Positions 1 through 9,563 of a stretch of 64,000 nt of DNA are shown one piece after another (position 1 is the first letter of the stretch; each line of letters begins with the position of its first letter). Location: the NCBI GenBank assembly GCA_045592105.1, contig JAZNUB010000066.1, forward strand, positions 46,649 to 110,648. The letters run 5' to 3'. This stretch comes from SIG636 sp045592105 (GTDB lineage: Bacteria; Bacillota; Clostridia; Oscillospirales; CAG-382). A program made the translations under genes and the position numbers. The notes under the pieces were generated by a model. That model did no database searches and was not told where the DNA came from. It was given only the letters and a program-made list of their open reading frames with translations.

Positions 1-2016
1 ACCGCCTGCGCTCACATTCGCGGTGGTTGCATTAACGTCCAAATTTTGCGAACCTATGCAGTATCCCTGACTATACTTCAGCACTTGCAGTTTTTTCGGT
101 GTGTAGTTGGTTTCCCAATTTACCGTCAGCTTTCCTCCCTTTGCCACTTCGCCGCCCACAGGCTGGGTGGTAAAGGCGGGCTCAACCTCGGTCACATAAA
201 ACACCTTACTGCGGACGAAGTCGCTATCTCTCGTGCCGTGGAAAGCAATCAGGACATAGGCATTGGTCCGCGCCGACAGTTCTGCGGTATTCTTAGCGGG
301 GTCCAGGTCAATAAACACGTTATTGGGACGCTGAGCTGTGCCCAGGTTGACTACCGCCTGGAGCTTCACGGGGGTAAAATTCAGCGCCCAGCTCACGGTA
401 AGCTTTTCGCCCTTTGCCACGCCGCCGCCCATAGGCTGGGTGGTGAAGGCGTGTTTCCTCATAGCAAAGTTATGGGTTAAGTCACTTTCGATCCTATACT
501 GTGCAGAGGTTGGAACGTAGCCCTCGGCAGTTGCCGCGATTTTATAAGTGCCCACGGGAAGATTCGTGAAGGAATATGTGCCGTTGCCGGTAACGTACTT
601 GTAAGCATAGGGTTCATATCCGGGACCCACGTACTTCAAAAGTTCAATGGTGGAGGTCGTAGAGCTATCAACACCGCTTATGGTGCCGCTTACTGTGTAG
701 GTAGCGAGCTGAACGCTGTACACCAACTCCTTCATCCAAGAGAAAATAGACTCGCCGTTATAGTAGAAATTGTTATAACAGTTAATAGTAACGGTTCCCT
801 CTGCTTTGAAATTATAGCTACCCGCAAGCATCTTGTTGGGGTTTGCTTCATTACTGCCGGCTACGGCTGCGGTGCCTTGACTGGTATCTTTTATAGCGTA
901 AGATTTTTGAGAAGTTATACCTTTACCTAAAAGATCGTTTGAAAGAGGAGTAACGTTGAAGGAGAAGGAAACACTCTCACCGATTTTAGCAGTAAAGCTA
1001 CCGTTGCCGGAGGATGCATTGCCGTTAAGGATAAAGGTGCTGAACTGATAAGGTATAAAATTAATAGCCTCTACGTCGTCCAAAACCTGTTTGGTACGGG
1101 TATTAAATACATTATTCTTGGTAAGGTTAATCATACGGGTACCTCTGTAGAGGTGGTTGTATATAGAATCTGTTCCATCGGCAGATTCTACCCTTATACC
1201 GTCAAACATGCCGCCTTTGATGAATGCGTTGGGCGAATTTATAATGCGTAATCCACCATTATAAATCATGCCCGAATCATACTTTTGTGTGCTGTAAGCA
1301 CCGCCGTTTATGGTTGCAGTAGCGTTATTGGTGATATATACAGACTCGACATAATAATCATCACCGGGATAGAAGGCATAGCATGAACCTTTATATGTAC
1401 CGCCGTTAATTTCCAACTTACCGCCATCAACATATATTGCACGGGACTGGTTTTCCTTTTCGTAAACAGGATCTCCCCACGCGTCGTATAAGTCAGAGGC
1501 GCCATAACCTTCCAGTGTTATGCTGTCGGAAACCACTTTTAACGTACCGGAAGAATGAACCTTGATAACTGCACCTGAACCGCCCATTTTGTTGTGGCTG
1601 TATCTGATCGTACCGGAGCCTGCCAGTTCTAAAGTAGCACCACTTACGCTGATAAGATGATCGCAGGTGCCGTTGTTGGTGAAATCCCATGTGCCTTCAA
1701 CCGTAAGATGCTTGTCAGTGTTATTAAGGGTCATAACGTTGCGATTGCTCGCGGTGGAAGAAACGGATATTGCAGAAAGAGTGTTAGGGCTGATTGCCTT
1801 AATATACTTGATTTCAGCGTGTCTTAAAGCTGCATCAAGCTCTGCGAAGGTGTTTACAACTACGGGGTCGCTTTCCGTTTGACCTCTGCCTGTTGTTCCG
1901 GAAATACCGCCGGCCACATATGCACTAACCGTTGCAAAAGGAATAGCCGATACGAGAGATAAAACCATCACAAGCGTCAAAACTATGCTTGTTGTTTTTT
2001 TGAAAGATTGCTTCAT
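1..2016 (-). CDS. Large secreted beta-helix-like surface protein, 3' end outside the window
   Basis: The reading frame is open from an ATG at 2016 to the window edge (672 codons, no stop), so the C-terminus is missing. A strong AAAGGAG site lies about 7 bases before the ATG. The N-terminus is a signal peptide (MKQSFKKTTSIVLTLVMVLS then an A-x-A region). Residues 50-330 hold short Gly/Asn-rich strands such as INGGTYKGS, LEINGG and GGAYS, as in right-handed beta-helix proteins. A carboxypeptidase-regulatory-like segment follows (TYTVSGTISG ... PVGTYKIAATAEGY). Two tandem Ig-like repeats then begin AFTTQPMGGGVAKGEKL and AFTTQPVGGEVAKGGKL. It is the last visible gene of a three-gene operon (22-bp gap to its upstream neighbour). 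Substrate and role are unknown; an anchor or dockerin may lie beyond the edge. Confidence 0.85.
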   Translation of the reverse strand, partial: MKQSFKKTTSIVLTLVMVLSLVSAIPFATVSAYVAGGISGTTGRGQTESDPVVVNTFAELDAALRHAEIKYIKAISPNTLSAISVSSTASNRNVMTLNNTDKHLTVEGTWDFTNNGTCDHLISVSGATLELAGSGTIRYSHNKMGGSGAVIKVHSSGTLKVVSDSITLEGYGASDLYDAWGDPVYEKENQSRAIYVDGGKLEINGGTYKGSCYAFYPGDDYYVESVYITNNATATINGGAYSTQKYDSGMIYNGGLRIINSPNAFIKGGMFDGIRVESADGTDSIYNHLYRGTRMINLTKNNVFNTRTKQVLDDVEAINFIPYQFSTFILNGNASSGNGSFTAKIGESVSFSFNVTPLSNDLLGKGITSQKSYAIKDTSQGTAAVAGSNEANPNKMLAGSYNFKAEGTVTINCYNNFYYNGESIFSWMKELVYSVQLATYTVSGTISGVDSSTTSTIELLKYVGPGYEPYAYKYVTGNGTYSFTNLPVGTYKIAATAEGYVPTSAQYRIESDLTHNFAMRKHAFTTQPMGGGVAKGEKLTVSWALNFTPVKLQAVVNLGTAQRPNNVFIDLDPAKNTAELSARTNAYVLIAFHGTRDSDFVRSKVFYVTEVEPAFTTQPVGGEVAKGGKLTVNWETNYTPKKLQVLKYSQGYCIGSQNLDVNATTANVSAGG

Positions 2017-2038
2017 TTTTATTCTCCTTTATATGTTT

Positions 2039-3364
2039 TTACAGGCTATCTATAATACCTGCATCGTACTTGAGTATCTTTGCAGCATCAAGGTTATCGG
2101 TATATCCATCACCGTTTACGTCTGCTGTTGCTTCGTTAATGCTATCCAAAATGCCTGCATCATATTTAAGTATCATCGCTGCATCAAGGTTATCCACATA
2201 ACCGTCACCGTTCACGTCGCCAAGTAGTACGACTTTTTCGTAAACCGCATTAACGCTAAGGTCGCCTGTTACGTTATCAAAGCTCTTGTCCCAGCCTGTA
2301 AAGGTGTATCCTGCTACAGCGGGAGCTTCGGGAGCCGTTGCAGAAGAGCCGAACTCAACGGTTTCACTCTTAAGGACATCGCCGTTTTTACCTATAAAGG
2401 TTACCGTAAAGGTCTGAGGCGCATCGGATTTGATCTCGATAAGATCGTACTGGGTGCGGTAAGAAGGATCATACTCACCCAAATTACCGTTTTGGTCAAG
2501 AGCAGCTTTGATGGTGTATCCTTCAGCTATAGAAATGTTACCATATACGTTGAAAGCCCAGAAGGAACCGTTGCCTGCGGTAGATTTTGCGCAAACGTAA
2601 CCACCCGTTAAGGTAAAATCATTGGATATACGCAAAGGATACTGGCTGGATACAGAGTTGATGCTGCCGCCGTTTACGGTAAGGTTATCAGCGTTAAGGC
2701 TGTCACCGTGATCGTTATGCAAAACAACTGTGCCGCCGTTAACAGTAATATCTTCAAACGCATACAACTGCGGTACGCTAACCTTGCCGCTGTTTATTAC
2801 TATGTTATCAGCCCATACTCCACTATCAGCGGTTACCGTGGCATCCGCAACGGTAAGAGTATAAATAATAAGCATAGCGAAACCATTATCGGATACAATG
2901 TTTTCAAGACTGCCGTTACCCTTTATGGTAAGGTTATTATCAACAAGAACGCAAGCGCCATCTTCGGTAGAGTTGTAGTTAAGGGTGTTTTTGCCCTCAA
3001 GAACAATTGTTAATTCATCAAAGGTAAATATTGCACCATAGTAGCCTGCACCTTCATAATCATAGTTGTGCAACGTGAGTACTCCGTCCTTGTAATATGC
3101 ATAGTTGTCCGCAGGTTTAGTCCGGGTGGTAGCGGTAGCACCTTCTGCAAGGTAATCGCCGTCAAACATACCAACGCCGCCTACGTAGACATCTGCACCT
3201 TCTTCAAGAGGACCGTAAACGTGTACTATGTGCTGTTTCTTTTCAGAGTTTTCAAATCGAGAGTCAAAACGAGAGTCGTGTGCAAGACCTTCAATGGTCT
3301 TTACAAGACCTTCGCCAAACTGATAGTAACCGTCGGTATGAGCAGTAACGGGAACAACTACCAT
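2039..3364 (-). CDS. C-terminal part of a frameshifted dockerin-bearing surface protein
   Basis: This frame lacks a signal peptide and carries the end of the protein that starts at 6705. It begins with a fourth copy of the YVGGVGM-D-DYL repeat found three times in the upstream piece. Short beta-helix-like strands follow, then an InlB-type/Flg_new repeat (FTVTFIGKNGDVLKS ... YTFTGWDKSF). It ends with two dockerin type I motifs (GDVNGDGYVDNLDAAMILKY and ADVNGDGYTDNLDAAKILKY), which in known systems bind cohesins with calcium. Coding continues upstream of this ATG in the same frame to about 3528 (EYDRTDGYTITSNPES...), where it meets the frame of the upstream gene one base out of register. I read the two parts as one gene with a 1-base lesion. 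No real ribosome binding site is needed at 3364. Confidence 0.75.
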   Translation of the reverse strand: MVVVPVTAHTDGYYQFGEGLVKTIEGLAHDSRFDSRFENSEKKQHIVHVYGPLEEGADVYVGGVGMFDGDYLAEGATATTRTKPADNYAYYKDGVLTLHNYDYEGAGYYGAIFTFDELTIVLEGKNTLNYNSTEDGACVLVDNNLTIKGNGSLENIVSDNGFAMLIIYTLTVADATVTADSGVWADNIVINSGKVSVPQLYAFEDITVNGGTVVLHNDHGDSLNADNLTVNGGSINSVSSQYPLRISNDFTLTGGYVCAKSTAGNGSFWAFNVYGNISIAEGYTIKAALDQNGNLGEYDPSYRTQYDLIEIKSDAPQTFTVTFIGKNGDVLKSETVEFGSSATAPEAPAVAGYTFTGWDKSFDNVTGDLSVNAVYEKVVLLGDVNGDGYVDNLDAAMILKYDAGILDSINEATADVNGDGYTDNLDAAKILKYDAGIIDSL

Positions 3365-3492
3365 ATAGTATTTACCCGCTTCATACTTGCTGCCATTGCT
3401 TACCTTGGTCCAATCTGCAAAGTTGTCACTATCGGTATCGCAAACGTAAATAGATGCATAATCGACGGTGGTTGCGCTTTCAGGGTTGGAGG

Positions 3493-6400
3493 TTATGGTA
3501 TAGCCGTCGGTACGGTCATATTCGTTTCAGGCTCCTGAACAAGTCCTGCGTTTATTTCGGTAATATCGGTATAAGTAAGCGCTGTGATATAAACATAGTC
3601 GTAATGATCAACGGGAACTTTACATTCGCCAAGAACACCGTCGGGAGTTTCGGAAGCCTTTGCTATGAGAGGGGGGGCTATATAGACGCCCTCGTAACCG
3701 GCAATAGCGGTGTAGGATGCATCGTTTTCGGTATCGGTAGATTTTGCACTTACCTCACCGCCGAATATAACAATATCCTTATTGTTAGAGCGAATGCCGT
3801 AAAAGCCTGCAACAACCGTTACCTTGCCGCTGTTTATGGTAATGCTCTTGTCTGCGGTGATACCGTTTCCTACTGCGTCAACTTCAACGGTAGAATTCTC
3901 CACTATGATGCCTTCTGCCGCGTAAACGCCCATTTTGCCCGTGGTCACGTCAAGCTTTGAATCCTTAATGATCAGAGCACCGCTGATATCAATACCTGCC
4001 GACATTTCCGAAACAACGGTGACCTCACAGTTGTTCATCGAAACGGTAGCTTCAATATCATAAACGTAGATGCCCGTGCTGGTTCTGGATTCGATGTTTA
4101 GGGTGCTGTCGTTGATTTCAATGCTGCCCCGATATACATATATACCGTTCCCCTGGGAGGTTATAGAAACAGTAGCATTTTTCAAAGCAATAGTATCGTA
4201 ACTGTGTATACCATAGTTACCCGTGGTAACGTTAATTGTACCGCCGGAGATGATAACCAAACCTGTATCGGAATCGATCGCATTGTCGCCGGAGGTAATG
4301 GTAAGGTTTGCATCCACAGTAATGCTACCGTAATCTGCATAGATGCCTTTGCCGCCTGCGTTAACCGTTAAATCTGCATTATTGATGCTTGCATCGTTCT
4401 TTACGTAGATACCTATGTAATTATCATTGGTAAGAGTAATTGTACCGCCGTTTACAACAAAGTTGTTATAAGCAAGGATGCCGTAATTTTTAGCAACACC
4501 CATTAGGCTGCCTGTGCCATCTATGGTAAGAGTATCACCTACGTAAATAACCGTGGAGGCAACGCCCGTGTCTGTTATAAAGTTTTTGTCTGTAAGAACT
4601 ATCTTAAGCGCAGACTCGGAATAAATACCTGCAGTATACATAGCATCTGTGTCGTATACGTAGCCTTCACCCTCAAAGGCGTAACCGTTAAGGGTAAGAA
4701 CTCCGCCGCTGTAATAAGCGTAGCCGCCGTCGCCCGTGGGCTGTGTACGCGTGGTTTCGGTGGCACCTGTCTGCAGATAGTCACCGTCGATCATACCAAC
4801 GCCGCCAACGTATATATCTGATGAAACTACCATAATATGGTCGTAGGTTTTAAGGTTTGCTTCTGCATATTCACCAAAGGTACCGTTGGGTTCGGTTGAA
4901 GCCAGCACCTTAAGGTCGGAAGCTATTGTAACCTTGCCGTTAGGATAAGTGCTACTACCTGCCTTTATTGCCTGAGAAGTGCCGTCAAACGTAGCAGAAG
5001 CGGTGCTTATTGCGGTTACGTTACCGCCTTTAATTGTTATGTTATTAAACGCCTGTATAGGAGTTCTTATGTTTGCAACATAAATTGTACCGCATTCAAC
5101 GATTATGTTGTTAAAGGAAAACATGGTGCAGTTAAAGGTGCCGCCGCAAAGCTTGATATCACCGTCCAAAGTAACCACATCGTAGCCGCCGATGCCTGCT
5201 ATGGTAGCGCCTGTGTTAACAACTAAATCTTCTTTTGCAACCAATACACCGATAGGACCGTTAACGGTAAGAGTGCCCTCACCTTCAATATCAAGTCCGC
5301 CGCCGGTGTATATGCAAGAGGTATCGTCGTTTATACTGCCGGAAGCGGTTTGTTTTAGGCTGTTTGTACCTTCAAGGACGATTTTAAGAGCGTTTTCAAA
5401 GTAAACTGTAGCGCTGTAATTATTCTCGCTGTTAAAGGTATAACCCTTACCGGAATAGGAATAATCCTTAAGCGTAAGAACGCCGCCACTGTAATGAGCG
5501 TAGCCACCTGAAGGCATAATCTTGGTAGGAACGGTAGAACCAACGCCCAGATAGTAGTCGTTATGTAAGCCTATGCCTGCAACATAAATTTCGGGTAGGG
5601 TTATCTTTATCCAGTCATAGTCTTCGTGTTTAGCTATGTCATACTCGCCAAGGGTGCCGTTAGGCTCGGTAGATGCTCTTATATCCAATGTACCCGACAC
5701 AGAAAAACTTTCATAATAACGCAAAGCGTGTGCATTAGATTCGTAATAATCGGAGGTAGCTTTTGCATCTATGTTACCGCTGGTTACGATCAAGTTTTTA
5801 TGGGCGAAAACAGCATAGCGCTCTGCATAAATATTATAGTTACCGCCGGTTATGGTTATGTTGCCCATTGAGTTTATGCCATAATACTTGCCGTTAATAT
5901 TAAGAGTACCGTTGCCGGAAAGAACGATGTTTCCCTCGGAACGAATAGCTTCGTCCAGTGTTTTTTCAGAGGTCAAGGTGTTTGTGCCGGTAATACCGAT
6001 TTCGATGGTTTTAGTAGAATAAATTACTGCGCCTTCGTTATCTACGGTGTCATATACGTAGCCGTGACCTGAATACCTATAGTTGTAAAGCACAAGCTTT
6101 CCATCGTTGTAGTATGCATAACCTGTAGTAGCGGGTATCTTAGTGGTAGTAGCTGTAGCTCCTACTGCAAGATACTCCCCGTCATACATACCAACACCGC
6201 CAACGTAAAGGTCGGGTGAAACGCAGGTTGCGGAATATTTAACCTCGAAATAGGAACCCATTTCACGTTCCATAAAGCTATAAAATTCAACCTCGAAGCC
6301 GTGGATGGTTACCTTAGAGTTGTTTTTGATTGCAGAAACCGATTCGTAACCATAGCTTAGGTTTTCGTTTATATACATATCCACATAAATGGCAAAGTAA

Positions 6401-6705
6401 TAAGTAGCGCCAACAACAGGTGCTGTAGTAAGTTCGTTGGCAGAACTAAAGGATCCGCTTTTGTAGAATGCCGAGGTAGTAACAAAATTACTAAGGTTAA
6501 CCTTAGTGCCGGTTGTATCATATGCCGCAAGCGTGCTGAAAGTAGGAACGTAAGCACCCTCGGTACTGTCGTACTTATAGCCGGTACCTGTAGCTATTAT
6601 TTTTGAAACCTCGGGGTCTGCTGCGCTTGCAGTTATCATACCTGCAGGAAGTAACCCTACAATCATAACAAATGCAAGCAAAAAGCTTAAAACTTGTTTC
6701 TTCAT
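3493..6705 (-). CDS. N-terminal part of a repetitive secreted beta-helix-like protein (frameshifted)
   Basis: Start chosen at the ATG at 6705, 8 bases after AGGAG; an in-frame ATG at 6729 has no site. A signal peptide (MKKQVLSFLLAFVMIVGLLP ... ASAA) is followed by an N-terminal domain, then three copies of a module beginning YVGGVGM/YVAGIGL and containing GYAYYxxGxLTLxxY. Each is followed by many short Gly/Asn-rich strands (TINGTG, INGGTI, VVNGG) typical of parallel beta-helices. The frame ends after about residue 1059 in a short, unrelated tail. The expected fourth repeat and the dockerins continue in another frame at 2039-3528. A single missing base near 3521-3528 (an AAA run on the coding strand) would join them into one protein of about 1,550 residues. 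Probably exported and attached through its dockerin; ligand unknown. Confidence 0.8.
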   Translation of the reverse strand: MKKQVLSFLLAFVMIVGLLPAGMITASAADPEVSKIIATGTGYKYDSTEGAYVPTFSTLAAYDTTGTKVNLSNFVTTSAFYKSGSFSSANELTTAPVVGATYYFAIYVDMYINENLSYGYESVSAIKNNSKVTIHGFEVEFYSFMEREMGSYFEVKYSATCVSPDLYVGGVGMYDGEYLAVGATATTTKIPATTGYAYYNDGKLVLYNYRYSGHGYVYDTVDNEGAVIYSTKTIEIGITGTNTLTSEKTLDEAIRSEGNIVLSGNGTLNINGKYYGINSMGNITITGGNYNIYAERYAVFAHKNLIVTSGNIDAKATSDYYESNAHALRYYESFSVSGTLDIRASTEPNGTLGEYDIAKHEDYDWIKITLPEIYVAGIGLHNDYYLGVGSTVPTKIMPSGGYAHYSGGVLTLKDYSYSGKGYTFNSENNYSATVYFENALKIVLEGTNSLKQTASGSINDDTSCIYTGGGLDIEGEGTLTVNGPIGVLVAKEDLVVNTGATIAGIGGYDVVTLDGDIKLCGGTFNCTMFSFNNIIVECGTIYVANIRTPIQAFNNITIKGGNVTAISTASATFDGTSQAIKAGSSTYPNGKVTIASDLKVLASTEPNGTFGEYAEANLKTYDHIMVVSSDIYVGGVGMIDGDYLQTGATETTRTQPTGDGGYAYYSGGVLTLNGYAFEGEGYVYDTDAMYTAGIYSESALKIVLTDKNFITDTGVASTVIYVGDTLTIDGTGSLMGVAKNYGILAYNNFVVNGGTITLTNDNYIGIYVKNDASINNADLTVNAGGKGIYADYGSITVDANLTITSGDNAIDSDTGLVIISGGTINVTTGNYGIHSYDTIALKNATVSITSQGNGIYVYRGSIEINDSTLNIESRTSTGIYVYDIEATVSMNNCEVTVVSEMSAGIDISGALIIKDSKLDVTTGKMGVYAAEGIIVENSTVEVDAVGNGITADKSITINSGKVTVVAGFYGIRSNNKDIVIFGGEVSAKSTDTENDASYTAIAGYEGVYIAPPLIAKASETPDGVLGECKVPVDHYDYVYITALTYTDITEINAGLVQEPETNMTVPTAIP

Positions 6706-6725
6706 ATTGTTTCTCCTATTTATTA

Positions 6726-8168
6726 TCATTGAAAGCTATCTATAATACCGGCATCATATTTAAGTATCATTGCGGCGTCAAGGTTATCGACATAGCCGTC
6801 ACCATTTACGTCTGCATCTGCAAGTTCACCATCAGTCAAGCCTTCGATGCCTGCATCGTACTTTAGTATCATAGCCGCATCTAGGTTATCAATATACCCG
6901 TCACCGTCTACGTCGCCAAGGTTACTGCCCTCTTCAGGTATGCCGGTTTCTGAATTGTAGGTTATTCCGCCGTTAAAGCAAAGTGCGCCATTCAAATCAA
7001 AAAAAACGTTTACGTATTCCCACTCCACCGCCGTTACAACAAGAGACTCTTCAGACACGATATACGGAAAGCAATAACCGGTTTTTGGAGCAACTGTAAA
7101 ACTGAAGTAATAAGTCTCTCCGTCAACAAACTCAGTTGCAGGATTCCAATAGCAATCATACCATTTATAGGAATCGGCAGAGATAGAATACCTTTCCTCG
7201 TCCACCTCGGCAGTGATACCGGTAGGAGCCTTTATGCCAACCAATTCAGAACCGTCTATTTCTATGGGAAGCTCTATAAGCGCGCTTCTTTCGCAGGAAA
7301 AATGGGTTCCGCAATCCTCGCAGGTGTAGGTTATGGTAACTTCGTCATAGCTTTCGGTAAAGTTGTGAGCTTCAATAGTATCTTCATCACTGTATTCGCA
7401 AACACTGCACATTTCCCAATGGTGAGAATTGTCATAATCGAAAATCATGCTATGTTCGCCATAACCATCGTTCTCATCGACGGTGCATACAGGACAACCG
7501 TTTACTTCGCATCTATGCCAATGGTGGGTTTCGTTTGCAATATAAAAATCAGACCACTGATGTATGTGAGACACAAGTTTAGTCGTATTGATAGAAATAG
7601 AGTCTATGCCGAGGCAGAACACATCAGACACATCGTGATGTCTGAATACAAAGCGTACCTTTTGACCGGCATATTGGGTAATGTCAATACATCTTTCATA
7701 GAAAATGCCGTTTCCTCTGGGTAAGGTTTCGGTAAAAGACGCCGTGGGAAGAAGCCCCTCGATATTATCAGCATCAAGTGTTTCCGAGCCGGTATAAACA
7801 TATACGGAATAATGCTCGTGACTCCACGATGAATCTAATCCAAAGGGTGCCCAGTGCAAATAAAGCTCATCAACGCCCGCTTCAAGCTGTACAACAGGGC
7901 TTATCGCATAGTTATCTGGATACAAAGGCTCGCCTTCGGCATAATCGTAGGAATAACTAAGCATTGCAAAATAGTTTGTTTCAAATCCCTGAACAATAAA
8001 GCTGTGACCGTCGCCGTCACCATCGATAAATGTCCACTCGCTATCATCAGAGCCATCAAAGCCCCACATTTCATATTGACCGTCGCCACCCGCAGAAACA
8101 GAAAAAGGAACTGTTGACAAAGCAAGAATCAAAACTAATAAAATTGCTAAAATTTTTGTTTTTTTCAT
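6726..8168 (-). CDS. Secreted dockerin protein with a cleaved-adhesin-like domain
   Basis: The ATG at 8168 follows GGAGG by 5 bases; the upstream GTG overlaps the ribosome site and is rejected. A signal peptide (MKKTKILAILLVLILALSTV) precedes a domain starting EMWGFDGSDDSEWTFIDGDG and containing LYLHWAPFG and VRFVFRHHD, which resembles the cleaved adhesin/choice-of-anchor J jelly roll. The middle has repeated Cys/His pairs (HHWHRCEVNGCPVC, HHWEMCSVCEYS, YTCEDCGTHFSC), probably a zinc- or disulfide-stabilised segment. Two dockerin motifs close the protein (GDVDGDGYIDNLDAAMILKY and ADVNGDGYVDNLDAAMILKY). It is the first gene of the three-gene secreted operon, 20 bp before the next start. Likely a cell-surface or cellulosome-like component; catalytic residues are not recognised. 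Confidence 0.85.
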   Translation of the reverse strand: MKKTKILAILLVLILALSTVPFSVSAGGDGQYEMWGFDGSDDSEWTFIDGDGDGHSFIVQGFETNYFAMLSYSYDYAEGEPLYPDNYAISPVVQLEAGVDELYLHWAPFGLDSSWSHEHYSVYVYTGSETLDADNIEGLLPTASFTETLPRGNGIFYERCIDITQYAGQKVRFVFRHHDVSDVFCLGIDSISINTTKLVSHIHQWSDFYIANETHHWHRCEVNGCPVCTVDENDGYGEHSMIFDYDNSHHWEMCSVCEYSDEDTIEAHNFTESYDEVTITYTCEDCGTHFSCERSALIELPIEIDGSELVGIKAPTGITAEVDEERYSISADSYKWYDCYWNPATEFVDGETYYFSFTVAPKTGYCFPYIVSEESLVVTAVEWEYVNVFFDLNGALCFNGGITYNSETGIPEEGSNLGDVDGDGYIDNLDAAMILKYDAGIEGLTDGELADADVNGDGYVDNLDAAMILKYDAGIIDSFQ

Positions 8169-8280
8169 AATTACCTCCACAAATTATTGTTAGCACTACC
8201 CATATATAATTGTACTTATTTATAGTAATAAGTCACTAGTACAAGTAATAGTATTTTTATTATTTTAAATCTCACCACAA

Positions 8281-8310
8281 AAAACCTCTCGAAATATCCG
8301 AGAGGTTTTT
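8281..8310 (-). terminator. Intrinsic terminator after the sensor/regulator operon
   Basis: An 11-bp perfect stem (AAAACCTCTCG / CGAGAGGTTTT) with a 7-base loop ends in A and T runs. It lies 16 bases past the response-regulator stop codon and can work in both directions. It also isolates the secreted-protein operon that starts at 8168; that operon's promoter must lie in the AT-rich stretch 8182-8280. Confidence 0.85.
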
Positions 8311-8325
8311 GAAACTATAAGGGCT

Positions 8326-8976
8326 TTAGTTATCTTCTTCAGCCAATGCTTTGTCAGGCGTAACGATGATAAGGTTCTTCTGCGCTACTGCAATCAGCAG
8401 CTCCATTCTTGTACGATAGCCTGTTTTGTCCAGCACCTTACCCAGATGCCAACGAATATTAGCTTTGGTACAGCCGAGCATCGCCGCTGCATCCTCGTCA
8501 CTTGTGCTTTGCATAAGCGCACGAAGCACGTCAAGCTCCGATTGTGTCAGCTCGTAGCTGGTGGTAAAGCCTAACTTCACCTCAGGCGTTTTATCCGGAA
8601 AGATGCGCTCTCCCGCCATAGTACGATCCATAACCGATAGCAGCTCTCCGTTACCGGCATCCTTGTACCAAAAGCTGTCAGCTCTTGCCTCTCTCGCTTT
8701 TTCGATAAAGGTGTGTTCTGCCATAGACGTAACGATGATTATCTTTATACCGGGGAACTTCTTTTTTATTACCCCGCAGGCTTCGATGCCGTTTTCATCA
8801 CGGGCAGTACAAACGTCCATTAAAACAAGGTCTACAGAGCTACGCATACAGAACAGCTCTGCATCTGCAGCGTTAGGTATAATACCTACAAGCGTATAAT
8901 TTTCTGCTGATTTTATAATGGCCTCCATATTCTCCTGCGCCATTTTTTGATCTTCAACTATCAAAACTCGTATCAT
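8326..8976 (-). CDS. LuxR/NarL-type response regulator
   Basis: A 216-residue two-domain regulator. The receiver domain (1-120) has the acidic pair E8-D9, phospho-acceptor Asp54 (VDLVLMDVC) and Lys105. The C-terminal LuxR-type helix-turn-helix runs about 145-200 (LTQSELDVLRALMQSTSDED ... TKANIRWHLGKVLDKTGYRT). Its start overlaps the last base of the upstream kinase frame, which points to translational coupling. It is the last gene of the operon 12563-8326 and is probably phosphorylated by one or both kinases encoded there. Target genes are not evident; the divergent or downstream dockerin operon is a possible but unproven target. Confidence 0.9.
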   Translation of the reverse strand: MIRVLIVEDQKMAQENMEAIIKSAENYTLVGIIPNAADAELFCMRSSVDLVLMDVCTARDENGIEACGVIKKKFPGIKIIIVTSMAEHTFIEKAREARADSFWYKDAGNGELLSVMDRTMAGERIFPDKTPEVKLGFTTSYELTQSELDVLRALMQSTSDEDAAAMLGCTKANIRWHLGKVLDKTGYRTRMELLIAVAQKNLIIVTPDKALAEEDN

Positions 8977-9563
8977 TATACACCATCCTTCCCCATAGGT
9001 ACGGTAACGGTAAGCTTAAATAACGGCAGCGATTGAATAAGCATCGTACCGCCTGTGCGCTCTATTCTGCGTCGCAAGGTCGAAAGTCCGCCGCCTTCAA
9101 CTATCTCTCCTTCGGGAGTTTTTCCGTTGTTTGTGACAACAACAGAAACTTCACATTCGGTTTCGGTAAAGCTTGCATACAGCTTGGTTGCACCTGCATA
9201 ACGCACAGCGTTAGTCAAGCATTCACGCACCGCGCAGGTAAGAATATAGGCAACATTTTCATCCCTTGGAAGCTCACCTTCCTGAACAAAGGCAACACCC
9301 ATATATTCACAGGTCTTTCGTATCTGAGACAGCATATCTTCATCGGGCGTGTCGTTGGTATACTTGATCATAGACACGGCTTTCTGCCAAGATTTTGCTA
9401 CGCTATCGGGGATACTTTCAGAACAGTCCTCCCGCAGATATTTGCGTGCTGCCATCAAGCATCGACCCATTTCATCGTGGACACGCATTTTTGTATTTAG
9501 TAATTCCTCTTCTCGAGTAACGGCAACCACGTTTGCCGATAGCTTTCGCAAGTCTGCCTGCAC
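8976..9563 (-). CDS. Histidine kinase, catalytic C-terminal part (frameshifted gene)
   Basis: This frame holds the dimerisation/phospho-acceptor region (TKMRVHDEMGRCLMAARKYL; the His in VHDEMG) and a HATPase domain with the N-box CAVRECLTNAVRYAG and a glycine-rich end (EGGGLSTLRRRIERTGG). This is a NarX/DesK-like layout that suits a LuxR-type partner. In the same frame, coding is open upstream through ENEQLRRVQADLRKLS, a coiled coil continuing the sensor encoded in another frame at 10249-9584. A 1-base deletion in the run of four A at 9580-9583 (coding strand) would explain the split. Joined, the kinase is about 425 residues. As the sequence stands, the catalytic part would need its own start at 9563 (ATG), which has no good ribosome site. 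Confidence 0.75.
   Translation of the reverse strand: MQADLRKLSANVVAVTREEELLNTKMRVHDEMGRCLMAARKYLREDCSESIPDSVAKSWQKAVSMIKYTNDTPDEDMLSQIRKTCEYMGVAFVQEGELPRDENVAYILTCAVRECLTNAVRYAGATKLYASFTETECEVSVVVTNNGKTPEGEIVEGGGLSTLRRRIERTGGTMLIQSLPLFKLTVTVPMGKDGV

Noticed and set aside
46..480. Plus-strand open frame of 144 codons
   Set aside because: It is antisense to the repetitive secreted protein; similar long antisense frames recur throughout 1-8 kb because of that gene's base composition.
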